Shown here one piece after another: positions 12,963-58,597 of a stretch of DNA of 64,000 nt. The notes under the pieces were generated by a model. That model was not told the DNA's origin. It was given only the letters and a program-made list of their open reading frames with translations, and ran no database searches. Source of the DNA: Malania oleifera (Eukaryota; Streptophyta; Magnoliopsida; Santalales; Ximeniaceae); the NCBI RefSeq assembly GCF_029873635.1, contig NC_080423.1, positions 91,681,191 through 91,745,190 of the forward strand, in the 5' to 3' direction. The translations under genes were made by a program, and so were the position numbers. Numbering within the stretch: position 1 is the first letter of the stretch; each line of letters opens with the position of its first letter.

Positions 12963-13598
12963 AGGTCGGTTGACTGAGGTGTTTAAAACATGAAAGGGTC
13001 GGATGACCGAGGTCTTTGTAAAAATTATTTTTAGTCCAAATTTTATTTTTTAAAATATTTTCAAAGCCTTGGTGTGAGCTTAATATTTTATACAAAAAGC
13101 TTTCTATGAGAGTGTTGGTCCCTAAGGTCTGTTTACTGTCATTCTGAGCATTTAACCACATCATCTAAGGCATGCATTATTATAAACCATAAACCTAAAT
13201 GCATTAAATATTAAAATACATGCCTTCTCTTCTTTGCTCTTCATTTTCCTATGTAATACGTCAGGAGTATAAGGTTTAAGTCCTTCGGACGGTCGACTGA
13301 GATGTTTAAAACATGAAAGGGTCGGACGACCGAGGTCTTTGTAAAAATTATTTTGAGCCCAAATTTTATTTTTTAAAATATTTCTAAAGCCTTGGTGTGT
13401 TTATGCAAAAAGCTTTCTATGAGAGTGTTAGTCCCTAAGGTCTGTTTACTATAATTCTGAGCATTTAACCACATCATCTAAGGCATGCATTATTATAAAC
13501 CATAAACCTAAATGCATTAAAAATTAAAATACATGTCTTCTCTTCTTTGCTCTTCATTTTCCTATGTAATACGTCAGGAGTATAAGGTTTAAGTCCTT
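12963..13598. repeat. Tandem duplication of about 320 bp inside the LTR
   Basis: Two adjacent copies (about 12963-13285 and 13286-13598) share long identical stretches such as GTTTAAAACATGAAAGGGTC (12981 and 13304) and TACGTCAGGAGTATAAGG. The second copy carries a deletion of about 10 bp near 13400. Confidence 0.85.
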
Positions 13599-13723
13599 CA
13601 GGCTTCCATTCCCCTTGTCCTTATGTGGAGCTGAAATATGAACATGTTCACATGCTAAATACACATATAAGAAACTTATGTTTTGTCAACATCAAAACAG
13701 CGATCAGACTCAAAAAGTCAACA

Positions 13724-15705
13724 ATATGAAGAAAAGGCATGTTGCCTAATTGCATTCTAAGGCTCCATTTGGGGATGGATGGGACAAGGGAGGAAGAGCT
13801 CACGAGTTTGTAAGCTAGTGGGTCTTACTTATCATAAATATTGTTGCTGCCAAAAATGTCGATTTGACCTCCAGCAAGCTTTCCGATCCCGATCACCTGA
13901 AAAGGACGAAAACAAACGTTGCTTGGAAGACCTAGGGTGTACTCCGGGGATCTCTCCAATGCCTAAGTAAGGGAGTGCTTTAGAAAGGTTATAAGAAACA
14001 GTGAAATTGGGTTAGAATGAGATATCTTAACCTCTCCATAGTACCCCTTTTATACTGGCCAGGTTTGACCCTGGTAGTTATGTCATTTATAGCGCTTGGC
14101 GTGGATCACTTCGGTCAATATATGGCCGGCGTTAATGGCTATGGTCGAGCAATTGACTTGGTAGGTGATTTCCCCCATTAATGTTGGGCACTTGCCTTCT
14201 CTTTAGGGTAGGTGAAATATTTGGGGTATATTAGTTCCCCCCCCCCCCCAAAGTTCAAAAGTTGTTCGTGTTAGGCTTTTATGGAGCCTAGTTGTGTTTG
14301 ATTCGGGTGATGATCTGATCCAAAGTAATGATGTGTGGTCTCTTGACAGGAGATTTCTTACTTGGGCTTAGTCCATGGAGCCAACCGTTTAAAATGAGGT
14401 TTTTGAGCCTAGGGTCGAGTTAATAGCTATTATTTTCGAAAATGAACCGATTAAAATAAAGAAAAAGGCTACAGGATTTAAGTAATGGATTCTCTAGATA
14501 ATTTGACTGGTTGAAATGATTGGTCGGAATTGTTTTACATTTTCTAAAAATTGGTCAAGGTGAGTAGGGTTAATTATCTCAGTTTTGCTTATTAACGCTT
14601 ATTTTGAGTATATGATAAATTATGAAGATAATTTAACCGATATTTTCAGTAAAGTAGATAATGAACATGAATTGACTTATTATTTCAATAGTTATATAAA
14701 TATGTGTATTATTCAAATTGTGTGGCATGAGGAAAAATGAAAATATTGTGTTGAGTTATGAAATATGTATAACATGTGGAAATACTGAAATGTGTTGGGA
14801 TTATACTACATTTGGAATTGTTTATTCATGGCAGAATATTAATGTTAAATTGCAAGGTATGGTTTGAGAACTCCAGTGGACCATAGTACGCATGGTACCA
14901 TTGCGAGAGTTATGGAGAGCTTAGTGCAACCACAAGTCTTAGAGAGAGAGAGTTGGTATTGAATAGTTCATTGAACTGTGAAGGGTAGAGTTCCCCCTGA
15001 AATTTAGACCATCATAGGAAAGCCAATCGGACTAGCAGAATGAAGAGTTGGGAATTGATTTAACTCTAGTGGACCGACCACGGTTAAGTCCAGCCTACGG
15101 GTCGCACAACCTGTCATGGGGGGAAGCATGTCGATTTTTATCCATCTTAAAGTAAGTTCTAAATTCATATATGTAGATTTAACCCGAGTATAATAGAACA
15201 ATGCATGTAAATACATAACAGTGTATGTGAATACAGAATATATGAAAACAGAGGATGTGAAATTTGAAAACAGAGTATGTGATAAGAGAACAGCGTAAAG
15301 TATATGAAAACAAAGCATATGAAGAGCTTGGTAATATTTGAAAGACAAAGATTATGAAGAGTTGGGTTTTACAGAGATAATTTCATACAGAGTAAAGTAA
15401 CAACGTATTAAATGTATTAAATATGGTAGTAATATATGTATTTGAAGTGAAATAAACTCTCCTCTCTAGAGCTTGCTGAGAAAGGCGAGTGCCCTGGTAA
15501 TTACAGTCTGGTGCCAGAGCAGAGGGAAGTTACATGTATGGGCGTGTAATATTCCCTATTCTCGGAGACTTCACTTATAAACATAACCCTGATGGCTTAC
15601 TGAGTAAGGTGAGTGCCCCGATAGTTGTAATGGTTTAGAGCAGAGAGAAGGTACATGTATGGGCGTGAAATCTTCCCTATCCTCAAAAACTTTCACTTAT
15701 AAATA

Positions 15706-15784
<79 letters not shown>

Positions 15785-16223
15785 GGGCTAACAATGGTTT
15801 TATAACTATGGTTAATTAACAACTGATGATATTTTGTATAGACTAAAATCATGATAGTCACACACTAGTATTAATCTATTCCGTCTTACTGAGATGTGTC
15901 TCACCTGTTATACAATTCATCTTTTTCAGGACCTCCGTGTGATCGAGCTTAGCGAGCTCGGGACCGGGTTTGTTGGCATAGCATTTTTGTGAGAGGGTAC
16001 AGATCTTCGAGGTATTTTTTGAGTTTATGTTTTTAGTTTTATGAGATGAATATATATGGCACCTGGATGTTGGGAAAATTTTGGAATGTTTATATAGAAC
16101 TCTGGTATATTATTATGGATGTTTATTTATTTTTCCGCTGTGTGATTGAGGTTATAGTATTAGACACAAGTGATTGGATCACATCACACCCCGGGCCCCA
16201 CTTGGTGGGTTCGGGGTGTGACA
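13724..16223. repeat. Gypsy LTR-derived fragments without coding capacity
   Basis: The piece at 15040-15130 (TCCAGCCTACGGGTCGCACAACC) matches the solo LTR near 6040. The block at 15885-15980 (GTCTTACTGAGATG, TTTTTCAGGACC) and the end GGGTTCGGGGTGTGACA at 16223 are typical of the 3' part of gypsy LTRs. The left boundary is unclear. A 23-bp near-identical segment occurs at 14206 and again at 16224. A C-tract lies near 14237-14250. Confidence 0.6.
15711..15781. repeat. Compound (GT)n(GA)n microsatellite
   Basis: A GT run of about 30 bp is followed directly by a GA run of about 40 bp. Confidence 0.97.
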
Positions 16224-18376
16224 TAGGTGATATATTTGGGGTATATCAAACATGATATTAAAAATATAAGAAATTAATGCACATGTAGTTAAATTAATAT
16301 TATTAATAAATTGTAAGTTTGTCATATGATTACGCGCTTAAATTGCGTAATTAGGTGCTTTAATTCATACATTGCGAATGATATTTTGTATTTAAATGCC
16401 TAATTACTCTCAATATTCTAACATTGTGTTCTATTTATAAAATTTGGGTTTTATTGAGTAATGTATGAAATTTTGGTTTTTTTTTTTTTTTTTGCAGAGC
16501 AATTGTTGGAAGCTAAAAAAATCGACGGTACTTTGCAATCTATGCGTAACTCTCTCATCCAACCTCTGATTCATATGATTCAAGATGCCGTAGAAAGATA
16601 AGAAAACAATCTACAATTTTCGTGTTTTGTGTTTTGCAAAATACTGGCAGCATCAAGGCCGAAATCAGACGTGAAGTTAGCATACGCTGTTTTATGGATT
16701 ATTTAGACAATTCTTCGTAATCTTGGCGTAACTTTCTCATTCGAGCTCCGATCAAACTAATTCAAAATTATGAGAAAAGCTAAAAAAGAGTTCTACATCT
16801 TTTGTGTTTTAAGCTTTGAAAGTTATGAGCTATAAGAGGGTCGAAAGTGGGCTTGAAAGAGGAGGGCAGTTCATGTACCTTTGAAAAAAAAAGAAAATTA
16901 AAAAATCAAAAAATGAGATGTGACCCGGCCATGCAGCCGTGTCATCTCAGAAGGTGAGGTGCTGGTTACATACAAAGGAAAGACAAAAGAATGGAAAGAA
17001 AAAAAGAAAGGAAAGAAAAGCAAAGAAAGAGAGGACAAAAAGGAAAGGAATTGGAAAAGTCAAAGGAGGGTTTCCTTGTGGAGGGAGCCATGTGCAAGAA
17101 GAGAGGAAGGAGAGAGCAGCCTGTGCTGGGGCTGGAGGGAGAGAGGCCGCACCATAGGAGAAAAAAAAAAAAGATTTTTCTTGGGGAGAAACACAAGGGA
17201 GGCCAAACCACATAAAGTTTCTTGGAAAAATTATTTTTTGGGGAGCTTTCTTGTGGTTTTCTTTTGGGGGTGCTACAAAGATACACACACAGCGAGCAAA
17301 GGAGAGTTGGAAGCACGAAAAAAATACTATCTTTTCAGAATCGGAAGGCGGCGAACAACGGCGGTGTTCGGGGTGTTCGTAACACGCGACGGCGGTGTGG
17401 CGAGTGTTGATCTTTTCCGTACACTCCAAATTGAAGAAAATATGGTGAAATCTGTAATGTTGGATTTAATTTTCGGAATGAACTAAATTTTTGAATTCTA
17501 GGAGAACAATGTAGCCAGTTTCGAACTATGCTTGCTCTTTGATGCTAATCTGAAGTAGTTTTCATTAATGTTTGTTTGAATTATTCTGTGTCTAATGCTT
17601 TTAATTAACTGGTCATTAATTAAATGATTTTAGTCTTGTGATTTGCTACCGAAAGGGGGGATTATAGGATAGATCTTGGATAATTCAGCATAGGTAAATA
17701 TAGAGATCGAAAGACTTGAATGAACCTACGTAGCATTAAAAATCGAGGGTCTTACTGCGTTCTTGTGTTATTAATTTGCATACTCTTATGTTAAATAATA
17801 AACAAGAATAGGTTCCGATTGACTATCGAAAGAGGCTTTTGGAAAAAAATTGGCGATTTACTAACAAATAGAGAAAACGAAGTTAAATTAGCTAAATGAG
17901 TAAAGCATAGTGCGAAACTAGGTGAAATCGGTTTCCTAAAAGTTTTCACCATCATCAATTTGACACGCGGTATCCAGTTTTAAATTCTTCTGAATAGTTT
18001 ATTTAAAGTAGCTTTGTTTAAATTTCGCAGTCTAAAATTATTAATTTTTCTAAATAAAATCAAGGTTAGTAAAATTTCGGTACTTGGTAAAATTAAGACA
18101 TCAATCCCTGAGGACGATACTCTACACATCATTATATTACAAAATTACGATACTGTGCACTTGCAGTTTGCACCGGTCAAGTTTTTGACTATATTTATCG
18201 AAGAATAATTCTCGTTAATTGTAAAAAAAAAAAAATGTTTGTTAATCTTTATTTACTAATTTAATAATTAAAAGTTTTATTTAAATATAATATTTAATTA
18301 AACATTACATTTAATTACTCAGTACTCACATCCAATTACTAATTTACTTTTATTTTTTAATTATTCATTATTTTTA
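16224..18376. other. Non-coding retroelement debris
   Basis: No gene is supported. Long frames at 16920-17486 come from a purine-rich stretch (A/G over about 250 bp) and show no domain. The piece CAATCCCTGAGGACGATACT near 18101 with TGCACTTGCAGTTTGCACCG near 18156 resembles the block common near the LTR/internal junction of Athila/Tat gypsy elements. A poly-T of about 17 bp lies near 16479. Confidence 0.5.
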
Positions 18377-18704
18377 GGGCAAAAGACATTGACTCTTCCC
18401 TCAGGTGCAAAAAGACGCTGATCTACCTTAAGGTTTCAAAAATTTCAGAAACCTCTCATGAAGTTTCAAGAATTTCAAAGATCTTCCCTAAGGTTTGTCA
18501 AAAAGACACAATTCTACTTTTATATTTTGCAAAAGACAAGTTTTTTTTTTTTGCCGCCCCAGGGGGGGGGGGTTCGTATCTTTTTGGCAAACCTCAGAAA
18601 AGGTAAGTGACATTCTTGAAATCTGTAGGGAGGTCAATAGAATTTTTGAAATCTCATATCAGGTCTTTGTCTTTTTGTCAAACCTCAGGGAAGATCTTTT
18701 ACCC
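18377..18704. mobile_element. Fold-back MITE with 9-bp target duplication (Mutator-type)
   Basis: The ends GGGCAAAAGA and TCTTTTACCC are inverted, and imperfect inverted repeats run about 140 bp inward (CTTCCCTCAGG/CCTCAGGGAAG, GTTTGTCAAAAAGAC in both arms). The flanks are identical 9-mers TTATTTTTA at 18368-18376 and 18705-18713. A T-run and a G-run fill the centre. Long TIRs with a 9-bp duplication fit Mutator-like MITEs. The AT-rich target weakens the duplication somewhat. Confidence 0.75.
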
Positions 18705-18798
18705 TTATTTTTATTTAAATATTTAATTATTACTAATTGTGAGTACACTGTATACATTTCTCCCTAATTGCTATAATCTCTCCTTTTTGTTACAAAAT

Positions 18799-18960
18799 AG
18801 GGTAAAATTTAACAACACCTCCTGATTTTTTTTAAATACAACACTCCATCTCCTAAATTTTCAAAGACTACCAAAAAATCCCTTGAAGTTTAATTTTATT
18901 AACAAATAAATCTTCCATTAGTTGATTATTAGTCAATCGTTACATTTATATAAAAATAAA
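18799..18960. repeat. Left arm of a diverged inverted repeat pair (MITE-like)
   Basis: This arm starts GGGTAAAATTTAACAACACC and includes AAATCCCTTGAAGTTTAATTTT. A diverged reverse complement lies at about 22390-22549. The solo LTR at 19158-21302 lies between them. No shared target duplication was found. Confidence 0.5.
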
Positions 18961-20044
18961 TTAATAAATTTTACCCCTTATAGAATGATAATTTGAAATA
19001 ACATCAATTTGATTAATTAAATTGAGAAAATTAGCTCACATGATGTTTTGAAAACTGATTAAGTGAATCAAAGATAAAATCAATTCTCGAAATGACCACT
19101 CCAACCAATTCAATCAGTTTGGATCAAATAATTAACATCAACAAAATAAAAGTAGTATGTTGACTTTTTGAGTCTTTTAATTATGACAAACCATAGCATC
19201 TCACTTGTGTATTAAATGTGAGCAGGTTTACATGTCTGTAAGCACAAGTAACGGATGCAGAATCGAAGCCGTAAAGAGCACCTAAACTAGCACACCAATT
19301 GGCGTATTCCATGGAATTGTAAAGGAGCAAAGCATGAAAATTTTATTTATTTTGAAGTTGTAATAGTAAATTAGGTTTCAATTGTGCATGCATATCATCT
19401 GATTTAAATTGAAGCTCTACCTGACCTTAAATTGACCTTAGGAACCACGATCTTTCATGAAAAACCTTTTTATTCAAAGTTCAAATTATACCAAAAGGTT
19501 TTAAATGGTTTTGAAGATAAAAGAAGGCAAAAACTAATTTTTACAAAGGGGTCGGTCAACTAGCCAGTCGACTAGACTATAGAAATGAGCATTTTTTTTA
19601 ATACATAACTTCTTATCTTAAAAGTATCCAACATGAAAGTTGTGGGATTTTCTCTTAGCTTTCTTTTGATACTAAGAACGTCCAATTTGGAGTCATATAG
19701 AAAAAGTTATGACCAAAATACTGAAAGATATCTACAATAGAAAATTCTTTTCATGCTGAATACTTTCAGGAAAAAACAGTCGACGGTTTGGGAGAGCCCA
19801 GAAAAATAATAGACAGTTTTGTACGATGTCAGAACGATAACGATTATAAGACGGCTACATTTCAAAATAAAATAATGTAATCTTCCCCCAACGGTCATAT
19901 AACGGTTAGAAATGGTTTTTGCCTATAAACACAAACCTTAAACACCTTGAAAAGGTTAGAAAATCATGTTGGAAGGTTAGTTAAATATTTTTGTGATTCT
20001 CTCCCATTTCCATACCCCATTTGTTCTCTTAAATTCTCATTTTT

Positions 20045-20500
20045 TTTCTCCTGCTCTTCTTTTATTTGAAAATTATTTTGGGAGAAAATACTCTTGGGGT
20101 TTTTTTGTGAAGAAGCTTGAGCATATATCATACATATATATTGCTTGATGACCATCTTCTTTTGTACTTTCAAAGGTAATATTTCTCCTACTCCTTCTTG
20201 AAAATCATTTTTGTGGAAAATATTTTTGGGGTTATATTTGAAGAGGCTTGAGCTTATATTTTTCATATATATTGCTTGAAGTCCTCTTCTTTTATTGTTT
20301 TACAAAGATCAAATTTCTCCCTTACTCTTCTTTTGAAAAAATTATTTTTGGAGAAATCTCTTTGTCATCCAAGCATGGCTTGAGCATATATCTTACATCC
20401 ATATATATATATATTGCTTGTGAGCCTACTTGTGCTTTTATGTATCAAAGGTCAAAATTCTCATACACTTCTATTTGAAAAATATTTTGAGTGGACAATC
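20045..20500 (+). repeat. Tandem repeat of about 130 bp (about three units)
   Basis: Units repeat TCTCC...CTTCTTTT...TTGGGAGAAAAT, then GGCTTGAGCATATAT and CATATATATTGCTTG. They are diverged and lie inside the solo LTR. Confidence 0.75.
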
Positions 20501-20599
20501 ACACTCTATTGAGCTTCATTGTTTAAATCATATAAGAGTGCATTTAGATTTCAATGTGTATAACTTAACTTTTTCAGAAGCATTTCTTTGTACAAAAAT

Positions 20600-20890
20600 T
20601 ATTTTATGTACCAGTTTGGCTCAGCCTGGTAATTGAGCTGAGGAGACTCCGCCCCGTAAAGAGGAACCATTTTGGCTCAACTTGGTAATTGAATTGATGA
20701 GACTTCGCCCCATAAAAAGGAACCATTTTGGCTCAACTTGGTAATTGAACTGGGAAGACTCCAACTCGTAAAGAGGAACCAGTTTGGCTTAACCTAGTGA
20801 TAGAACTGGGGAGACTCCGCCCCATAAGGAGAACCGATTTGGTTCCGCCCAGTAAGTGAGTTGGGGAGACTCCGGCCCATAAGAAGAAGT
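20600..20890 (+). repeat. Array of units of about 57 bp (five units)
   Basis: Units contain TTTGGCTCAACTTGGTAATT, GGGGAGACTCCGCCCCATAA and GAGGAACC. It is the inverted counterpart of the array at 11463-11730. It lies just before the conserved U5 block, so it would be part of the transcribed leader. Confidence 0.85.
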
Positions 20891-20998
20891 GTAAACGGCT
20901 TCTACTCTGCCCGTTTAAGTGAGCAGGTTAGTGGAATCTTTGAGACTTTCCCCAAGGCAAGGATGTAGGCAAGATTGGCCGAATCTCGATAACAAATT

Positions 20999-21001
<3 letters not shown>

Positions 21002-21069
<68 letters not shown>
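21002..21069. repeat. (CT)n microsatellite
   Basis: About 34 CT units lie near the 3' end of the solo LTR. The Arg-Glu frame on the minus strand is only this repeat. Confidence 0.98.
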
Positions 21070-21074
<5 letters not shown>

Positions 21075-21302
21075 ATTTTTGCACTTTAAACTCCGTACGT
21101 GTATGCTTTGTCATTTAATGTTATAATTATTTTATGTACACACATTTAATTTAAATGAGATATGCTCCACATGTGTATGTTTGTACTCATTACATGCTTA
21201 TATTTTGAACGGGATATGATTTGTAGTAAATGATAAATTTAATTTAGCCAAAAAGTTTAAAACCCAATTCACCCCCCTTTTAAGATTACACCATAACTGT
21301 CA

Positions 21303-23322
21303 TAGTCTATTATTATTTCAAATGTCTAAAAGAAATATATGAAAATAAAAATTGCTAATAAATCATAAAAATACCTAGTAATCATTTCTTCTTCTTTTTT
21401 GGCCAATTGAAAGCTCATATTGTGCTTGGGTTACACAAAGAGAGGTAGCTCATCTCCTATCCCATATCCCTTCTCATCCCTTCGAATGTTCAAATCCAAG
21501 ACCTCCAACAAGGATGTCTCAAACTTTAACCATTGGTATGTGTCCTAGGAGACACCCAATAATTATAACGCTACAAAATATTTGTTAGATATAATTTTTT
21601 AAAAATTTAATGACTAAACAAATTATACAACAAATAAAACATAATTCAATATTTTTAAATTCAAGTTACCTGTGAAACATAGTATTAAAAAAGAAAACTA
21701 AATTAAAATTTCAAAATTCATACTTTATAAGTTAAAATTATAAAATCAAGTGTTAGTTCGTTTATATGTAGAATAAGAATGTTAAATGGATAAAGATAAC
21801 TCATATTTACATTTTAGTTGACCTTTTAATCAAGACAATTCATTGATTTTTCTAAATCGGTATATCACTAAATATTGTATTGAACTAGACCACGAAGGTG
21901 ATTTGCAATTTGACATGTCATCCAATCCGAACCTATTTTTAATTTATATTTTAATTTTTAAATATAAATTTAGTCATTTAATTTGCACATAATGTATATA
22001 GCAATATTTGGGAACAATACAATTATCTAAGATTTTTTTGAATTATTTTTGTTATTTATTTTTTTTATATTTCTAAAATTTTGAAAATAATAATTAAATT
22101 ACGTTCTTATGCATGTGTCAATTGGCTTAACCAAACTAGTCAAATCTTCACTTCACTTACAAGTTTAATTTCCAAAACCAATTACACCTAACACTAATTT
22201 TTTCAACTTGATTTATTAAATTAATATTATTTTCTTATGCCGTTCTTACCAAATTTAGAAGAAAAGGTAATCTTCTCATTTATGTTTTTTTTTTTTATTA
22301 TTACATAAGAACTCTAGCCACCAACGAGCCCTTCGAACCCCCTAGTACAATACCAAATCTACAGATCAGCGTCCTCCGCCCCTAGATCATTTATGTTTTT
22401 AACTAGATTTAATGGTTGAGCAACGGTTAATTAATGAAATGTTCATTTTCTCAATAAAAGTAAATCTCAAGGAGTTCTTTGATAGTTTTTAAAAACTCAA
22501 AAGGTGAAACTATATTAAAAAAATTGAAGAAGTATTGTAAGACTTTACCTGCGTGCACCATTGCAACAAAGAGAAATCAAAGGTTTCGACCTCTTACATA
22601 CATGTCAAGCATCAAACTAGGAATAGAGCTTTCTGTTTTTTGAGACTGGGGAAAGAAGGTACAGCGTCCTTCACATCCAGAAAATCATCAGCTTAATTTA
22701 GGCAACTGATCTTATCATGCAGACTTTTATTGAAGAAGCAGTTTGTAAGAGTCGACCAAAAATGAAAAAAATGAAACCTGTAAGCTTAAGGTGACAATAC
22801 AAATCAACTTACCTAGTGGGAATGATGGAAAAAGAACTCAGTGGCTGGAACTACAAAGTGTCTGTACAAATGAAAATGAACCATTAGCATCACTGTAGCA
22901 TCAGCTTTTCTAATTTCAACTGTCCTGCGTGTCCTTTGATTTCTTGACATGATTCATCTGAGTCGAATCCACACAAGCTACACAGATTCTTCTATTAGAG
23001 ACATAAAATTTTGATGTCTCGTCAATTAAAACATCATATGAACATAATGCACATTTATGACAATTTTTTTTTCTTTTCACTGAACCACATTATATCACAA
23101 CTAATAATACACCTTCTATGACAACTAAAAAGACACATCCTTTGACTATTGACAAATACATTACCACCCAACTGAAAGGACGACGTATAAATTTGTAATC
23201 ATAGAAAGAAAAGGCTAGTGGGAAAAAAGGGTTAAAACAAGGGCCGAGAAAGGTTAGGAGTAGGAGGGAGGGGGGGGGGGGTGTGGAGCGGAAGAAAGGG
23301 AGAAATTCCTTCAAACGGGATC
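21303..23322. other. Intergenic and 3'-flank sequence of the VAL1-like gene
   Basis: No gene is seen. The right arm of the diverged inverted repeat lies at about 22390-22549 (reverse complement starts GGTAAAGTC). The stretch from about 22600 to 23322 lies downstream of the VAL1-like stop codon and is probably its 3' UTR. One AATAAA lies on the minus strand at 22726-22731, about 600 nt past the stop. A G-run is at 23270-23280. The transcript end is not determinable here. Confidence 0.5.
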
Positions 23323-56539
<33,217 letters not shown>

Positions 56540-58597
56540 CTGGAGTCATAGAATATTTCAAAATGAGGATACAATGTCAGTCATGATGTGCATGTAGGAT
56601 GAAGCATATGTTTTTCCATTAAATATAGAAGAATTGCAGCCCATGTCTGGATTTGGTGACTGCAAATTCAAAAACTCTATCTGTTTCCATAAGAAATATT
56701 ATGTTTATATTATTTCTTTAAACAACGTTCAGTGAAATCACAAAGCATATCCAAGCACAAAGGGAGAACAAAATTATAAATTGGTTTAGATCAATTATAT
56801 AGATGATGAATTACCATATTGCCCTAGATTAGAACTATAAGATTGTCCCATATTAGAGCTGTGTGTCTCTTGGCTTATTGGGCTTAAACAAGGTTTTGTA
56901 AAGGGAGTCCTGACCCCTTTGACTTTTCCTGGGCTGCTCAAGCATAAGCTGCATGCCGCTTGTGACACATCCCTTTTCGTATCTCTTACCCTAACCATGT
57001 GTCCCAATTCCATTGAATCATCAGTCTATCTCCTTCTCATTTGCTCAGACTCAACATGTCATTTCTCATTCGAGGATTGCAACTCACACATGTTAGCCTT
57101 TCCCCTATAAATACCCCCAGCCACACTTCATTACGGGTATTTCGGCACTTAAGCAATTGAATCCCTCTCTATTTCCGCCCAACCTTGGAATTCCTACAGG
57201 CCAAGGAGTTTCTTTCACTTGCCATCTCACATGCTTGATAGTTCTAGGAATTTCCTACCTCTCCTCAACATGCCCTCTCAAAAACATTCATTACTTGCAT
57301 ACTCCACTTGCCCAAGAAACCCCTCTACAAACCTAAAGGCCTACACCGTAATGGTTTCTTCGCACCATTGTTTTCTAATCTATTGGTTCCTGAATAAATG
57401 ATACGATTGAACCATTTGCTCAATTTTTTGTGTTCATAAAAGAACCCCAGAATCGCCCCTGGGGGGGGGGGGGGGGGCGGAAACAGGTTTCCAAACAAGC
57501 AAAACAAAAGAGTGCAGTTTTCTAGAACATTTAATAGTTGGGATAAATATCTTGCATTTGGTGATTTTTCCCACACTCCAGGAGCTGCGCTGCTTCATAG
57601 GTCAGAGAATAGGCCAACTACGGCTGTGTGGTTATTTGCTTTTCTAGGTTGAGTGAGGAGTTTAGAGTTCCGTGACCCTAATTAATTTTCTTTCATAGTG
57701 GATTTGATCTCCCTCTCCTCTATAGACATATGCACACAGCCAAACCATGTAATTTCTATTATATATTTGTGTTCATAGTATCTTTTCTTCTTATTAGATT
57801 TTGAGGTTTTGCCCAACATGCATATTTTTTACAAGATAATCCATGTCTGATCTCTAGAACATTCAAATTGCCACACGTGATAAAATTATACAGCTGCACA
57901 ATTCAGGGAAAACGCTTTCCAATGGCATATAACAAGAAAATGACAAATAAAGAAAATGTTTGGACATAGGATGACTCAGATAACTGACAATTCTCAAATA
58001 TTGTGTATGAACCAGCAATTATGACAGGCATTTGTTTTGCAGCTGACACTTTCTTTTAAAAGAATATAGGGCCCAACCAATGTAGCAATCACATTCAGAA
58101 AATGCAGTTACCCAAAAACCAAGAGAATGGGATCCAAAACCCATGAATCAACAAAATAAAAAGCAAATAAAGAAATATTATAGGATACTAAATGTTGTTG
58201 GCAGCATACAAGTCCGATTAATAATGAAATACAAGCAACTGACCTTTAATTCATTGGGACATATAGCTCTGGCACTCTGCAAGGCTTTAGATGAAACAGA
58301 AACACTTCATGAATATTGCACAAAACATACTGTATCCTGAATAAGGGGCTTCTTGAGTACAACAAAAAACACTCAACCCAATTCAGCCTTGATACCAACT
58401 AATTTTAGTCCTTTATTGTTATTTGGATGATCAGTTCCATCGGGGAGTCATTTATTAACATTTGGATGATCAGTTCCATCAGGGACTGGATTATATGCTA
58501 AATTCTTACTAATGATATCTTTTCCTCATCATGTCCACCATATTCATTTTAGCCATCTTCTTGCCCTCTTAGGAACTTCAAATTGAATCAAATTATT
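56540..58597 (-). other. VAL1: VAL1-like first intron, proximal part
   Basis: No exon 1 candidate (the usual Cys-rich start of VAL proteins) was found here. A TATA-like CCTATAAATACCCCC near 57103 and GTCCCATATTAGAGC near 56845 suggest an old LTR fragment on the plus strand. A G-run lies near 57461-57476. Confidence 0.5.

Larger units (their letters stand above)
11128..13723 (-). repeat. 5' LTR of the minus-strand Sirevirus-like element
   Basis: On the minus strand it starts TGTTGACTTTTTGAGTC (high coordinate) and ends CACCCCCTCTTGGGAATACACC...ATATCA. The start is nearly the same as that of the plus-strand solo LTR at 19158. It is about 2.6 kb, enlarged by a tandem duplication of about 320 bp (12963-13598). 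It carries the array of units of about 57 bp (11463-11730) and many CGGTCGACT/GGTCGGTCGGC words at 12640-13330. The flank at the high end is ATATG; no partner target duplication is seen because the 3' end is missing. Confidence 0.82.
19158..21302 (+). mobile_element. Sirevirus-type solo LTR
   Basis: It starts TGTTGACTTTTTGAGTC, as the LTR at 11128-13723 does on the other strand, and ends CACCCCCCTTTTAAG...AACTGTCA. The flanks are TAGTA (19153-19157) and TAGTC (21303-21307), four of five matching. Length is 2,145 bp with no internal domain. It contains about three units of about 130 bp (20045-20500), a five-unit array of about 57 bp (20600-20890), the U5 block GGATGTAGGCAAGATTGGCC and a long CT run. 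Confidence 0.78.

Noticed and set aside
16920-17486. 188-codon plus-strand frame and overlapping frames on both strands
   Set aside because: Built on a purine-rich stretch (Lys/Glu/Arg runs), several frames are open at once, no domain, inside LTR debris.
20902-21114. Minus-strand frame with Arg-Glu repeats
   Set aside because: Pure translation of the (CT)n microsatellite.
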